DNA of 64,000 nt from Flammeovirga sp. EKP202 (GTDB taxonomy: Bacteria > Bacteroidota > Bacteroidia > Cytophagales > Flammeovirgaceae): the NCBI RefSeq assembly GCF_014534745.1, contig NZ_JACVVP010000008.1:152853-216852 (forward strand), in the 5' to 3' direction. Shown here one piece after another: positions 44,409-54,614 of the stretch (position 1 is its first letter; each line of letters opens with the position of its first letter). Both the position numbers and the translations under genes were made by a program. The notes beneath the pieces were generated by a model, which did no database searches, was not told the DNA's origin, and worked only from the letters and a program-made list of their open reading frames with translations.

Positions 44409-45605
44409 TTAATTTCTAATTCTCACGTTTCGAGGTCTATTGGTTCCTTTTTGACCTTGACGTTCACTTGCTCTTTCAGCTCTTTTGAAGCGAACTTCTT
44501 CAGAGTCTTCTTGTGCTGATTTACTTACACTGAGAATTATTCCAACCGTCATACCCGTGAAAAGTAACGAGGTACCACCCATACTAATCAAAGGAAGAGG
44601 TAGACCAGTAAGGGGCAATAAACCAACTACAACTCCCATATGTACGAAAGCTTGAAGAATGAGACTGAAGGTAAGCCCCGCAGCTAATAATCCTCCAAAG
44701 GCCTTCTGACTATTGGCGACAATAGTGATACCCCGGTAGAGCAAAGTCAGATACAAGCCGATAATGATAATAGCACCAAACATACCGTATTCTTCTACAA
44801 TGATTGCGAAAACAAAATCAGAGTAGGAGTGTGGTAAAAAGTTTCTTTGTGTACTATCACCAATTCCTTTCCCTAGGAAACCTCCTGTTGAAATGGCAAT
44901 ATATGATTGTTCTGCCTGATAAGGTAGTTCTGATTCACTCATAAAAGACGAAAGACGACTGACCGCAGTTCCTCCTCTTTGACCAAATTGATAGACAAAC
45001 AAACCTGCCATAGCTCCAATCACTAAAAGCATCAAAAGGTATTTGATCGGTACTCTACCAATAAATAATTGAAGCATGATCGTAAGGAAAAGGAGTGAGG
45101 CGGTTGATATATCTGAGACCCCAATCAGACCACAAATAATACCTGTCCAAATCAGCAGTGGTACAATGGCTTTGTTGAATTCACCGATATCTCTTTGTCT
45201 TTTCCAAAGCATGGCAGCCATGTTGGTAATTAGTGCCAAACGGGCTAAATCGGAAGGCTGGAACGTGAAATTGATCAAAGGGATATTGATCCATCTTGAA
45301 GCACTGTTGATTTCCGAACCAAATAACCATGTGAAAATCAGAAGCGGAATGGAAAGTAATAGGGCATACCTCGATAGTCTTGAATAATAGACATAATCAA
45401 TTCTATGACAAATAAACGCACCTATTAATCCAATAAAAACCAAAGTGGAATGACGAAGCAGGTAATGTTCATTATCTCCTCCAGCCTGCATATAAGCAAG
45501 TGATCCTGTAGCACTATAAACCACAAGTACTGAAAACATGGATAATGTAATCATCACTGCCCAAATAATGCTATCTCCTTCAAGTTTCTTTAAGATCTTT
45601 TCCAT
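44409..45605 (-). CDS. ftsW: septal peptidoglycan glycosyltransferase FtsW (SEDS family)
   Basis: A 398-residue SEDS polymerase with about ten helices. Features include MLQLFIGRVPIKYLL, the HSTLVFIGLIGAF start, the WINIPLINFTFQPSDLAR signature (represented by FQPSDLARLALI), and near the end GLPLPLISMGGTSLLF, the conserved loop of FtsW/RodA. It polymerises glycan strands from lipid II together with its partner penicillin-binding protein, which is encoded in the same operon. A basic tail (GQKGTNRPRNVRIRN) ends the protein. It is the last gene of the cluster, followed by a terminator; murG does not follow. Confidence 0.93.
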   Translation of the reverse strand: MEKILKKLEGDSIIWAVMITLSMFSVLVVYSATGSLAYMQAGGDNEHYLLRHSTLVFIGLIGAFICHRIDYVYYSRLSRYALLLSIPLLIFTWLFGSEINSASRWINIPLINFTFQPSDLARLALITNMAAMLWKRQRDIGEFNKAIVPLLIWTGIICGLIGVSDISTASLLFLTIMLQLFIGRVPIKYLLMLLVIGAMAGLFVYQFGQRGGTAVSRLSSFMSESELPYQAEQSYIAISTGGFLGKGIGDSTQRNFLPHSYSDFVFAIIVEEYGMFGAIIIIGLYLTLLYRGITIVANSQKAFGGLLAAGLTFSLILQAFVHMGVVVGLLPLTGLPLPLISMGGTSLLFTGMTVGIILSVSKSAQEDSEEVRFKRAERASERQGQKGTNRPRNVRIRN

Positions 45606-45617
45606 CTTCTAATTTTC

Positions 45618-46925
45618 TTATAATTCAAGTTCTTTTACTTCCTTGATAAATTCATCACCTCTAGCCATGTAGTTTTTGAACAAATCAAAACTAGCACAAG
45701 CCGGTGAAAGAAGTACAATATCTTTATCAGAAGCATGTTTTTTCGCTAGTTGTATAGCCTCTTTCATGCTTTGTGTTTCTTCTGTTGGAATAATGGCAGA
45801 AAAATCGTTTTTCAACTTCTCATTATCAACACCCAAACAAATCAATGCTTTTACATTTTCTTTTACAATGTCAACCAATGGAGCATAGTCGTTGCCTTTA
45901 TCCGTACCTCCAGCAATCCAAACGATAGGTTGCTTGAAGCTTTGCAAAGCAAATAAAGCCGCTTCAACATTGGTTGCTTTTGAGTCATTGACATAAGTGA
46001 CCTGATTAATCTCAGCCACTTCTTGCAAACGATGAGGTTCTCCGACAAAAGAAGGTAATGCCTTTTGAATGTCTTCTGCTGTTACTCCAGCATTCAAAGC
46101 ACTCAAGATGGCTGCACTCATGTTCCAAGCATTGTGAGGTCCCTTCAATGGTAAATTATCAAAAGTAAGTACTTGACCATTAAATGGAATTTCCAATGTG
46201 TCACCTTTCAAAAATTCGTTGGTAAAAGGAACTGCTTTTGGAACAATATTTTTAGTAGTGACTACTTCGTTTGTGACTTTATCATCTTTTCCGTAGATAA
46301 AAACATCGTCATCAGTCAAGTTTTCAATGATTCTGAATTTTGAGTCTGCATATTTATCAATGCTGTACTCATAACGATCCAAGTGATCTGGCGTAATATT
46401 CAAAATCAAAGAAATAGTGGGATGGAAAGTTTCAATATCATCAAGTTGGAAACTACTTATTTCCAACACATACCAATCGTATTTTTTTTCTAAAACCTCT
46501 TTTGCGAAGCTGATGCCAATGTTACCCGCTAAACCTGCATTGATACCTGATTTTGACAGTAAGTGGTGGATCAGTTTAGTGGTCGTTGTCTTACCGTTTG
46601 TACCAGTGATTGCAATTATTTTAGCATCAGTATACAAAGACGCAAATTCGATTTCAGAATAAATCTTACTTCCGTTTTTTCTCAGTTGTTGAATGATGGG
46701 TACTGTATCAGGAATACCTGGCGATTTTACAACGATGGAAGCATCTTTTGGCGCTAAATCATGGCTTCCTTCTTCAAAAGGGATTTCTTCAGCAGTGAGA
46801 ACATCCTTTTGTTCTTGAGGAATTTTACCATAATCAGATACAAAAACATCATATCCTTTTGCTTTAGCTAAACGAGCCGCTCCAATTCCACTTTCTCCAG
46901 CACCTAATACTAATAAAGTATCCAT
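45618..46925 (-). CDS. murD: UDP-N-acetylmuramoyl-L-alanine--D-glutamate ligase MurD
   Basis: A 435-residue Mur ligase adding D-Glu to UDP-MurNAc-L-Ala with ATP. The start LLVLGAGESGIGAARLAKAKG is the nucleotide-binding fold of MurD. The P-loop is AITGTNGKTTTTKLI near residue 110. ISSFQLDDI and NITPDHLDRY are central-domain motifs, and EPHRLQEV plus YVNDSKATN (C-domain and ligase signature) follow. SPACASFDLFKN near the end is typical. It lies 12 bases before ftsW and 5 bases after mraY in transcription order. Complete. Confidence 0.96.
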   Translation of the reverse strand: MDTLLVLGAGESGIGAARLAKAKGYDVFVSDYGKIPQEQKDVLTAEEIPFEEGSHDLAPKDASIVVKSPGIPDTVPIIQQLRKNGSKIYSEIEFASLYTDAKIIAITGTNGKTTTTKLIHHLLSKSGINAGLAGNIGISFAKEVLEKKYDWYVLEISSFQLDDIETFHPTISLILNITPDHLDRYEYSIDKYADSKFRIIENLTDDDVFIYGKDDKVTNEVVTTKNIVPKAVPFTNEFLKGDTLEIPFNGQVLTFDNLPLKGPHNAWNMSAAILSALNAGVTAEDIQKALPSFVGEPHRLQEVAEINQVTYVNDSKATNVEAALFALQSFKQPIVWIAGGTDKGNDYAPLVDIVKENVKALICLGVDNEKLKNDFSAIIPTEETQSMKEAIQLAKKHASDKDIVLLSPACASFDLFKNYMARGDEFIKEVKELEL

Positions 46926-46930
46926 GATAA

Positions 46931-48145
46931 TTATCTGATTTTAAGCGTAAGAATTGTAGTAATGGCCAATAAGATACTAATGATCCAGAAACGTGTGACA
47001 ATTTTTGGCTCAGGGATATCTTTCTTTTGATAGTGATGATGTAAAGGAGCCATTAAAAATATTCGGCGTCCTTCTCCATATTTCTTTTTGGTGTATTTAA
47101 AGTAAAATACCTGAATGATCACTGATAAATTTTCAATTAAGAATACACCACATAGTAATGGAATCATCAATTCTTTTCTTAATACAATGGCCAAAGAGGC
47201 AATAACACCACCTAATGCTAAACTACCTGTATCACCCATGAATACTTGGGCAGGGAAGGCATTGTACCATAAGAAACCAACACAAGCACCTACCAAAGCC
47301 GTGGCAAAGATTGAAATCTCACCGGAGTTAGGAATATACATAATATTCAAGTAGTCGGAGAAGATAATGTTACCGGAGAGGTAGGCGAATATAGCGAGGG
47401 CCGTGGCAATAATAGCAGAGGTACCTGCGGCTAAACCATCAAGACCATCTGTAATGTTGGCACCATTAGACACTGCCGTGATGATAAAAATGACCAATAA
47501 TACATAAGCGATGTGTGAAATGGTTTCGCTATGTAGTAATTGAGAATAATTTAATGTATTGTGTTTTAAGAAAGGAACCGTAGTCTCCAACGATTTTACA
47601 TCTTGGAAGTCCACGCCTTCTTTTAATTTTACAACAGGTTTTGATCTGTCAATATTTTCGGAAAACTGACGAACTTTTACATCAGAGTTAGTGACCAAAG
47701 TGACACCGACAATCAGTCCTAAACCGATCTGACCAATGATTTTGAATTTACCACTTAAACCGTCTTTGTTCTTCTTTACCCTTTTTAAATAATCGTCCAA
47801 GAAACCAATCGCACCCGTCCATAGAATGGTAATTAAAAGCAATTGGATATAAACGTTGGTTAAATCAGCAACTAATAATACTGGGAAAACAACAGCACCG
47901 ATAATGATGATACCACCCATAGTAGGTGTTCCTTGCTTTTCCATTTGTCCTGCTAAGCCCAGATTACGAACAATCTCGCCCATCTGTAACTTTTGTAATT
48001 TTTGTATGATTGGTTTACCAAAAATACCAATATATGCCATCGATAAGATTGTCGCCACCATTGCTCTGAAGGTAATGTACCTGAAGAGACCGGCGCCCAT
48101 CATATCGTATTTATCATGTAGAAATTCGAATAAGTGATATAACAT
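46931..48145 (-). CDS. mraY: phospho-N-acetylmuramoyl-pentapeptide transferase MraY
   Basis: A 404-residue membrane enzyme joining phospho-MurNAc-pentapeptide to undecaprenyl phosphate (lipid I). Ten helices are expected. Key motifs are [10 protein letters not shown] near the N-terminus, GFLDDYLK with its catalytic acidic pair, [16 protein letters not shown] (nucleotide site) and [13 protein letters not shown] near the end. It is about 45 residues longer than E. coli MraY because of an insert ([13 protein letters not shown] and following, roughly residues 170-210), common in Bacteroidota. The gene sits between murE and murD with short spacers. Confidence 0.95.
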   Translation of the reverse strand: MLYHLFEFLHDKYDMMGAGLFRYITFRAMVATILSMAYIGIFGKPIIQKLQKLQMGEIVRNLGLAGQMEKQGTPTMGGIIIIGAVVFPVLLVADLTNVYIQLLLITILWTGAIGFLDDYLKRVKKNKDGLSGKFKIIGQIGLGLIVGVTLVTNSDVKVRQFSENIDRSKPVVKLKEGVDFQDVKSLETTVPFLKHNTLNYSQLLHSETISHIAYVLLVIFIITAVSNGANITDGLDGLAAGTSAIIATALAIFAYLSGNIIFSDYLNIMYIPNSGEISIFATALVGACVGFLWYNAFPAQVFMGDTGSLALGGVIASLAIVLRKELMIPLLCGVFLIENLSVIIQVFYFKYTKKKYGEGRRIFLMAPLHHHYQKKDIPEPKIVTRFWIISILLAITTILTLKIR

Positions 48146-48168
48146 GTTCTATTTTTTTATCGCACTAA

Positions 48169-49632
48169 TTATTTTTTTAAAGCAAGGAATAATTCCTCTT
48201 TGTCGTCAAAATGATGTCTAACACCATTGACTTCTTGATAAGTTTCATGCCCTTTTCCGGCTACCAAAATGATATCCCTTGGTTCGGCCATTTCAACGGC
48301 TTTTACAATAGCTTCTTTTCGATCTATAATTACAGATGTTCTTTTGGCTTGAGTTGGGGATATACCTTCCTCCATTTGTTCTAAAATTTCTTCTGGATCT
48401 TCAGTTCTAGGATTGTCAGAAGTAAGAATTACCACATCACTTAACATTGCAGCCGTCTTGGCCATGATTGGACGTTTTGTTGCATCACGGTCTCCTCCAC
48501 AACCCACAACAGTTATGATTCTTTCCCCTTCTTCTCTGATATCACGAATGGTTTCCAAAACGTTTTCCAAGGCATCAGGCGTATGAGCGTAATCAATGAT
48601 ACCTCTGATATTATTTTTAGAAACAATTTGTTCAAAACGACCTCTTGCTGGTCGTAATTCAGACAATGCCTGTAGTGTAGTCATTTCATCCTCACCCAAA
48701 CATGAAGCCGTAGCAAAGGCAGAAAGTACATTGTAAGCATTGAAAGAACCAATCAATTGAAACCAAGCTTCAAGCCCATTGACCTCCATCTGAATACCTT
48801 CAAATGTATTGTCGATCAATTTTCCTTTAAAGTTGGCCATGGTATGCAATGCGTAAGTGTAGTGTTTTCCTCTACAGTTCTGTAGCATTACATTGCCTCT
48901 TTTATCATCAATATTTACCAATGCAAAAGCACTTTTAGGGAGTGTATCAAACAACCTTTTCTTTGCATTAATGTACTCTTTCATTGTGCCATGATAATCT
49001 AAGTGATCATGACTGATGTTACTAAAGATGGCACCTGTAAGATCAATACCATTCAATCTCCCTTGTACGATAGCATGTGAACTTGCCTCCATAAAACAGT
49101 AAGAACAGTTTTTCTTTACCATTTCATGCAGTAAGTACTGTAATGTGACAGGATCGGGAGTGGTCAATTTTGTGGGGATGACCTCCTCATTGATTTTATT
49201 TTCGATAGTAGTCAGTGCACCGGTATTGTAACCTAACTTCATAAATAAGTTCTGAAGTAAAGTAACCACCGTTGTTTTACCGTTGGTGCCTGTAATGGCT
49301 ACTACTTTTATTTTCTCTGATGGATTATCGTAATAATTGGCGGCCAGTAAGCCGACACTTTGTGCAGTACTATTTACTTTGATGTAGTTGACACCTTCTT
49401 GCAGTTCTTCAGGTGCGTCTTCAATTAACACTGTAGTAGCTCCAAGATCAATTGCTTTGGGGATAAATTGATGTGCATCCATTGCATTACCTTTAATGGC
49501 AACAAATAGATTTCCATCTTGCAATTTTCTTGAATCTAGCTCAATACCCGTTACCTCTTGGTTTAAATCACCTTGAACAAGGTCATATTCTATCCCTTTT
49601 AGTAATTCCGATATTTTTTTAATTCTCTTCAA
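48169..49632 (-). CDS. murE: UDP-MurNAc-tripeptide synthetase MurE, meso-DAP type
   Basis: A 487-residue ligase adding the third stem-peptide residue. ATP loop ITGTNGKTTVVTLL near 115. FMEASSHAIVQGRLNG and SNISHDHLDYHGTM are family signatures. The motif SDNPRTEDP contains DNPR, which in MurE marks specificity for meso-diaminopimelate rather than lysine. RPARGRFEQI and IDYAHTPDALENVL also match. It is the third gene of the operon, 12 bases after the penicillin-binding protein and 23 bases before mraY. Confidence 0.95.
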   Translation of the reverse strand: MKRIKKISELLKGIEYDLVQGDLNQEVTGIELDSRKLQDGNLFVAIKGNAMDAHQFIPKAIDLGATTVLIEDAPEELQEGVNYIKVNSTAQSVGLLAANYYDNPSEKIKVVAITGTNGKTTVVTLLQNLFMKLGYNTGALTTIENKINEEVIPTKLTTPDPVTLQYLLHEMVKKNCSYCFMEASSHAIVQGRLNGIDLTGAIFSNISHDHLDYHGTMKEYINAKKRLFDTLPKSAFALVNIDDKRGNVMLQNCRGKHYTYALHTMANFKGKLIDNTFEGIQMEVNGLEAWFQLIGSFNAYNVLSAFATASCLGEDEMTTLQALSELRPARGRFEQIVSKNNIRGIIDYAHTPDALENVLETIRDIREEGERIITVVGCGGDRDATKRPIMAKTAAMLSDVVILTSDNPRTEDPEEILEQMEEGISPTQAKRTSVIIDRKEAIVKAVEMAEPRDIILVAGKGHETYQEVNGVRHHFDDKEELFLALKK

Positions 49633-49644
49633 TTTAAGTTTGAT

Positions 49645-51744
49645 TTATTGTAGTTTGAGATAGACGTTCGTTCTACTATTTATTCTTCCTCCAGGCGTGA
49701 TGGATTGTTGGACCACTCGGCCGTTTCCGGTAGAATGTACAGTTGCGCCCTCCGTTTCAATAAGGTACATGGCATCTCTCAATGTCATTCCTCTTACATC
49801 AGGCATTCTTCCTTTATTGACTCTAGCGTTAACCCAAGCAATAGTATCACCCATTACTTTTGTTTTTACCCACTGCGAAGTATTTTCTGAAACTTGTTGA
49901 ATATCAAAAGCATCCGACAGTAGTAATAAATCGTTATAATTTCCTGCTTTTATGTATGGAAAAGCTTTTACATTTTCATTATCTACAAAATGAATATCTC
50001 TTTCTGTTGTTCTAGCATAAACCACTTCGGCGATATCTAAGAATACAGGGGCACAAACATCACCACCATATCTTTTTGCACCTTTAGGTTCATCAATGGC
50101 AACAATCATTGAATATCTTGGAGCATCAGCAGGGAAGTACCCTACAAACGATGTAAAGTAGTTTTTGGTATAAGCACCTTGTTTTACTTTCTGAGTCGTA
50201 CCTGTTTTACCTGCAATATCAAATTCAGTCGTGTTGATTTTTCTTGCCGTACCGCTTTCCACTACTTTTTTCAACATTCCTTGCATTGCTTTAAGAGAGC
50301 GTTCGGAGCTGATTTTTTTATTGATGGTCCTTACTCCATACTCCGCTACAACGTCATTTCCTCTCAATACTCGTTTTACAATTCTTGGTGCAACCATTTT
50401 ACCATCATTGGCAATAGCATTGTAGAATGTAAGCATTTGAAGAGGGGAGGTTTCAACTTCATAGCCAATTGAAATCCACGGAAGAGAACAACCGGACCAA
50501 CTCGGATCACCAGGACGGTTGATATTAGGTTTTCCTTCACCCTCCATTTGGAAACCAATCGTAGAAGTAAGATTGAAACGGTCCAAATAGTGCATAAAAC
50601 GGTCGGGATCTTCTCTGAAATATTTGAAGACCAATTTGGAGATACCAATATTGGATGATTTTTCAATTACTTCTTCAACCGAGAGCATTCCGAACCCGTT
50701 GTAGTGTGCGTCGGTCATTATACATTCATCATAGAACATGTATTTACCATCACCAGTATTCACGGAGTCTTCCAAGTTGAGGTCAAACTCCTCTAATAAT
50801 GCCAACATTGAAGCACTTTTGAAAGTTGAACCAGGTTCCATTACACCTTGGATAGCATAGTTGAAATCTTCAACGTATTCTCCTTTCGAGTTTTTACCTA
50901 AGTTGACAATCGCCTTAATTTCACCTGTTTTTACTTCCATTAGTAATACAGTACCGAAGTTAGCTTCATTTTCAACCAATGCTTTTTCAAGCACATTGTG
51001 AGCGTGTTCTTCGATATCCATATTGATTGTGGTCTGAATATCCAAACCATTTTCAGCTCTCACTTGAGCACCATCATCCAATGGTTTCCATTGATTTCCG
51101 GATACTCTTTGGAATAAAGCTTCTCCGTCTGTACCTGCTAAATCTTTATTGAAACTGAACTCAAGGCCTCTACCCGTAAACTGTGCTTTTTCGTCTTTAC
51201 TGATAAAGCCAATCGTTCTTCTACCTAGCTCTTCAAAAGGCCTGAATCTTTTTTCATATTTAGTAAATATCAAACCGCCCGTATGTCTTCCTTGTCGGAA
51301 AATAGGCCAGTTGTCGATATGTTTTTTATCTTGATGCTTGACTAGTTTATGACTAAGAATAAGGTATCTTCTTTTCTTTCTTCTAGCTTTTCTCAGTAAG
51401 CTATCATATTCCGTTGCACTTTTTTCTTTAAAGTACCTAGACAGTAAATAGCTCAAAGAATCGATACCATTATTAAAAATACTATCATTAGAGACGCAAG
51501 GGTCAAATGCGAGTTTATAAAAAGGAATTGAAGTAGCCATTAAGCTCCCGTCATCAGCAAGAATATTACCTCTTGTTGCATCGACTCTTCTTACTTTTAC
51601 TCTATTTGCCTTACCAGCTTTTTCCCATTTGTCTTTTTCAACAAATTGTAAATCTGAAATACGCACAAGAATTGCAGCAGCCATGACTACAATTAATAAA
51701 AATGCAAACCTTACACGTAACAGTATGGAATTTCGAATTCCCAT
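49645..51744 (-). CDS. ftsI: division transpeptidase FtsI (PBP3-type) with PASTA domain
   Basis: A 699-residue penicillin-binding protein. One N-terminal membrane helix (LLRVRFAFLLIVVMAAAIL), a dimerisation domain starting RRVDATRGNILADDGSLMA, and a transpeptidase with active-site Ser in PGSTFKSASM (about 305), SSN in EKSSNIGIS (about 363) and KTGTT (about 514). A C-terminal PASTA domain occupies about residues 640-699 (MPDVRGMTLRDAMYLIETEG represented by PDVRGMTLRDAMYLIE). The enzyme crosslinks septal peptidoglycan with FtsW. It follows ftsL by 12 bases. Position and layout give the FtsI call. Confidence 0.93.
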   Translation of the reverse strand: MGIRNSILLRVRFAFLLIVVMAAAILVRISDLQFVEKDKWEKAGKANRVKVRRVDATRGNILADDGSLMATSIPFYKLAFDPCVSNDSIFNNGIDSLSYLLSRYFKEKSATEYDSLLRKARRKKRRYLILSHKLVKHQDKKHIDNWPIFRQGRHTGGLIFTKYEKRFRPFEELGRRTIGFISKDEKAQFTGRGLEFSFNKDLAGTDGEALFQRVSGNQWKPLDDGAQVRAENGLDIQTTINMDIEEHAHNVLEKALVENEANFGTVLLMEVKTGEIKAIVNLGKNSKGEYVEDFNYAIQGVMEPGSTFKSASMLALLEEFDLNLEDSVNTGDGKYMFYDECIMTDAHYNGFGMLSVEEVIEKSSNIGISKLVFKYFREDPDRFMHYLDRFNLTSTIGFQMEGEGKPNINRPGDPSWSGCSLPWISIGYEVETSPLQMLTFYNAIANDGKMVAPRIVKRVLRGNDVVAEYGVRTINKKISSERSLKAMQGMLKKVVESGTARKINTTEFDIAGKTGTTQKVKQGAYTKNYFTSFVGYFPADAPRYSMIVAIDEPKGAKRYGGDVCAPVFLDIAEVVYARTTERDIHFVDNENVKAFPYIKAGNYNDLLLLSDAFDIQQVSENTSQWVKTKVMGDTIAWVNARVNKGRMPDVRGMTLRDAMYLIETEGATVHSTGNGRVVQQSITPGGRINSRTNVYLKLQ

Positions 51745-51756
51745 TTATATAAAAAA

Positions 51757-52152
51757 TTAGTGATCTTCTAAATTAGATACAGAAATAACGATTGGAGCTG
51801 TTTCTAAAGGAACTAATCCCAAAGGAGCTACTCTTTCTTCAATTTTTGAACGCTTACTTTCATTGATAAAATCATATTTAAGCGTACTATATTCCACTCT
51901 CAGTTTTTCGACTGATTTTTCCAGTTTGTTGATTCTGATATGTGATTTCTCAGCTTGAAATCCATTGGCGATATAAAGTATTCCCAAGATCGTTACAAAG
52001 AGGATTTTCTGAATATACCTACTATTTTCATCTTCGCTTGAATTGGAAATGAATTTTAGTTTAGACAGTTTTTTTACCCATTTTGAATCGGAAACTTTTG
52101 GAGCATGCTGGGGCTTATTCTCAGGAATTTCTTTATAAGTATTTGCTCTCAT
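51757..52152 (-). CDS. ftsL: FtsL-like cell division protein
   Basis: A 131-residue bitopic membrane protein: a basic/helical cytosolic N-terminus, one helix at about 66-84 (ILFVTILGILYIANGF), and a coiled-coil periplasmic part (EKSHIRINKLEKSVEKLRVEYSTLKYDFINESKR represented by RINKLEKSVEKLRVEYSTLK). This layout and the place directly before ftsI identify an FtsL-like protein, which scaffolds the FtsQLB-FtsWI complex. Sequence similarity across phyla is low, so the call rests on topology and synteny. It is the first gene of the operon; mraZ and rsmH do not precede it. Confidence 0.82.
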   Translation of the reverse strand: MRANTYKEIPENKPQHAPKVSDSKWVKKLSKLKFISNSSEDENSRYIQKILFVTILGILYIANGFQAEKSHIRINKLEKSVEKLRVEYSTLKYDFINESKRSKIEERVAPLGLVPLETAPIVISVSNLEDH

Positions 52153-52306
52153 GGAATAATAAAAAATGTATGTAGTATCTAAAGTTTCAAATTTGCTAAA
52201 AATCTGTTGTTTTAGATAACGATTGTGAGAAAAATAGGAAAAAAGTACTAAAAAAAGGGCTTTGTATAAAAAATAACCATCAAATGTGTTCTGAAATAAA
52301 AAAGGA

Positions 52307-53236
52307 CTATAAAATAGAGAAAGAAGATTTTCCTAAAAGCTCTCCATCACAGTATAAATTTACACTGTATTCTCCTTTATTAAGAAGGTTTTCTGATTGG
52401 TACAGTAACTCTACATTTTGTAAGTCATTTTCATAAGATAACGTCTTTTTGGTAGTGTAGAACCTGTTTTCATCAGATCCCTTCAATCTAAAGAATTTGA
52501 TTTGGTTATCGGGATTATATATTGTTGCACCTTCTGCATCAATCAAACAAAGGAATATATCTTTATTTTCTTCTTGGATCAAATTATTAGGAGAAAGTTT
52601 AAAACGGATAGCAACTTGTGAAGTACTTTTTCTCTTGAAAGAAACACCTTCTTTTAGTTTATTCTTTTTACTGCCTCCCCAAATAGTGATATTATAAGCC
52701 CTTAAAGCTTTTGCATCATCAATTAATCTTTCAAGTTCACCTTGATGCTCTTGTAAGGAATCGATTTGAGTGGTTAAAGTTGATTTTTGTTGAACGAGGT
52801 ATTGGTTTTCTGAAGTTAGAGAATCATTGACATCCTTAAGTGATGTGATTTGTAAGTCTCTTCTTTTCAAAATTCCTTCATAAACACTCACCTTACTTTT
52901 AATCTGATTGTATCGATTTTCTTCGATTAATTGTATGGATCTAAGCTCTTTCTTCTCCATTTCTAGAGAATTTTTTATGCGAGTAAGAGAATCTATATCC
53001 TCATTCATAAGATCAAGGATTTGAATCTGCTTATTCAATTCTGTGGAAATAGAATCCAATTTTGTGTAGGTCAAAACGAGCTCCACATTTTTACTTTGAA
53101 CTCGATCTTGAAGATGTGAAGTATTATCAGACCTTAAGTATAGTTGCAAAAGATTCAGTAGTAAAAGTGTAATAACTAAGCCTACAAGTATTTTCCTTCG
53201 TTTGCTAACTTTATTTAAAAAAATCTTTTCAGTCAT
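52307..53236 (-). CDS. membrane-anchored coiled-coil protein
   Basis: A 309-residue protein. A membrane helix at about 14-33 (ILVGLVITLLLLNLLQLYL) is followed by a long coiled coil from about 45 to 185 (HLQDRVQSKNVELVLT, SLEMEKKELRSIQLIEE, QITSLKDVNDSLTSE). The C-terminal 120 residues are a beta-rich globular domain (AYNITIWGGSKK, VAIRFKLSPNN, GEYSVNLYCDGELLGKSSF). The layout is seen in Bacteroidota proteins of unknown function. It may be a periplasmic or cytosolic scaffold. It lies just upstream of ftsL on the same strand but 154 bases away; a functional link is not shown. Confidence 0.65.
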   Translation of the reverse strand: MTEKIFLNKVSKRRKILVGLVITLLLLNLLQLYLRSDNTSHLQDRVQSKNVELVLTYTKLDSISTELNKQIQILDLMNEDIDSLTRIKNSLEMEKKELRSIQLIEENRYNQIKSKVSVYEGILKRRDLQITSLKDVNDSLTSENQYLVQQKSTLTTQIDSLQEHQGELERLIDDAKALRAYNITIWGGSKKNKLKEGVSFKRKSTSQVAIRFKLSPNNLIQEENKDIFLCLIDAEGATIYNPDNQIKFFRLKGSDENRFYTTKKTLSYENDLQNVELLYQSENLLNKGEYSVNLYCDGELLGKSSFSIL

Positions 53237-53317
53237 TCTGCATTTGTAAGTTGTCCCACAAAATAATACATCTCAAGCTTTTTTTAAAAACGAAAAACGA
53301 TACTTTTCTATAAAATC

Positions 53318-54352
53318 TTACAATTCCCACCCAAATCCGAAAGAATATTGGTAATCGACTTCTTTACCTGCTTCTGCTGGCTGACTATCGTAGTTCATAT
53401 TGTACCCCGCTTTTACATAGAAGTCATAAGGTAGGTCATATTTTACATTTGCCCCAACATCAGCACGCCAACGATCACCACCACTTAATGTTCTAGAACC
53501 TCTGGCATTGGTGTTAAATGAAAGGTCTCCTGTATCAAATAAGTTGATTTCTGTACCAATGTACCATTCAGCACTATTGTTAGAAGGCTTGGTGAAAGGA
53601 TCTCCTGCATCATCAGTGGTTTGGCTAAAGGATTCATTTAGGAACGAGGCTCCGGTAGAAAAACCCCAGTATGCAGCATTGGTATGGATAATGTATTTAC
53701 CAATACCCAGTGAAGTAGTGGTACGTAGTTTAATGGATTGCTCTGTATTGGTAAGGTATCTAAAGTCCGCTGTTCCATAAAAACCATAAGGCAGAAAATA
53801 ATTACCAGTGAGTGTACCATCATTTCTTTCGATGGCGTCAACATTGTCTTGCGTTGATCGAAGACTATTTAAACTGAGCGAGAGTGCCCACCTTTTAGTG
53901 TTGTAACCTATAAAAGCCGATCCATTAAGTTGTGAAAGGTTATTCGCTTTTGCATAGCTATATCCAAGATCAATGCTAGCCGATAGTTTACTTAAGAATG
54001 TCTTTTCTACTGACTTTAGATAAACAATATCATCTGGGTCAACATCTAGAGTGCCTTCTTCATCGGAAACAATTTTGAAAGATTCGGGGTCATTCGATAC
54101 TATTTTACCACTGATCCTTTTTCCATTCGAAAGAGTAACCATAAAATCTGTATTACAAACCATGCTTTGAATACCTTCCCATTCTATTTTGAAGTTAGAA
54201 TCTGAATAATCGGTTTCAATTTCAATGACCCCTTTATCCATGCTTTTAATTTCACCAACAATAATATCTCCATTGATCATGACCAATGAGTCCATTTGTG
54301 CAAAAGAAAACAGAGGGACAAAGCAGAATAATAATAGTATGAATTTTCTCAT
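53318..54352 (-). CDS. DUF481 family outer-membrane protein
   Basis: A 344-residue protein with a signal peptide (LLLFCFVPLFSFAQ). The N-terminal third repeats a small beta motif (VMINGDIIVGEIKSMDKGVIEIETDY and VTLSNGKRISGKIVSNDPESFKIVSDEEG represented by GDIIVGEIKSM and GKRISGKIVSND). The C-terminal part (about 135-344) is a predicted barrel with the DUF481 pattern: LSASIDLGYSYAKANNLSQL, GYNTKRWALSLSLN, and a final YQYSFGFGWEL ending in an aromatic-type C-terminus. Members are outer-membrane proteins, some salt-induced. Function unknown. Single gene upstream of rmuC on the other strand. Confidence 0.8.
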   Translation of the reverse strand: MRKFILLLFCFVPLFSFAQMDSLVMINGDIIVGEIKSMDKGVIEIETDYSDSNFKIEWEGIQSMVCNTDFMVTLSNGKRISGKIVSNDPESFKIVSDEEGTLDVDPDDIVYLKSVEKTFLSKLSASIDLGYSYAKANNLSQLNGSAFIGYNTKRWALSLSLNSLRSTQDNVDAIERNDGTLTGNYFLPYGFYGTADFRYLTNTEQSIKLRTTTSLGIGKYIIHTNAAYWGFSTGASFLNESFSQTTDDAGDPFTKPSNNSAEWYIGTEINLFDTGDLSFNTNARGSRTLSGGDRWRADVGANVKYDLPYDFYVKAGYNMNYDSQPAEAGKEVDYQYSFGFGWEL

Positions 54353-54614
54353 TTTTAGTATTGAGTAGTTAAATTATAGGGTTGTAAAAGTTAATGTCAA
54401 TGGGTTGATCAAACTGTTTAATTGTAATGTTTGATTACTTGATTAAAATTTAAAAACATTTTTTCTGAAATAAAATAGAAATGTAAACTATTTGAAGGTT
54501 GAGAATAAGTGGATTCCCTGTAATTCTCTCTTCCTTGATCTTAATTGGTTTTCTGTAATACTCTATTTCTACTAACTTCGTGTAAACTTTATCAAAACGA
54601 TTGTTCGAGAGATT

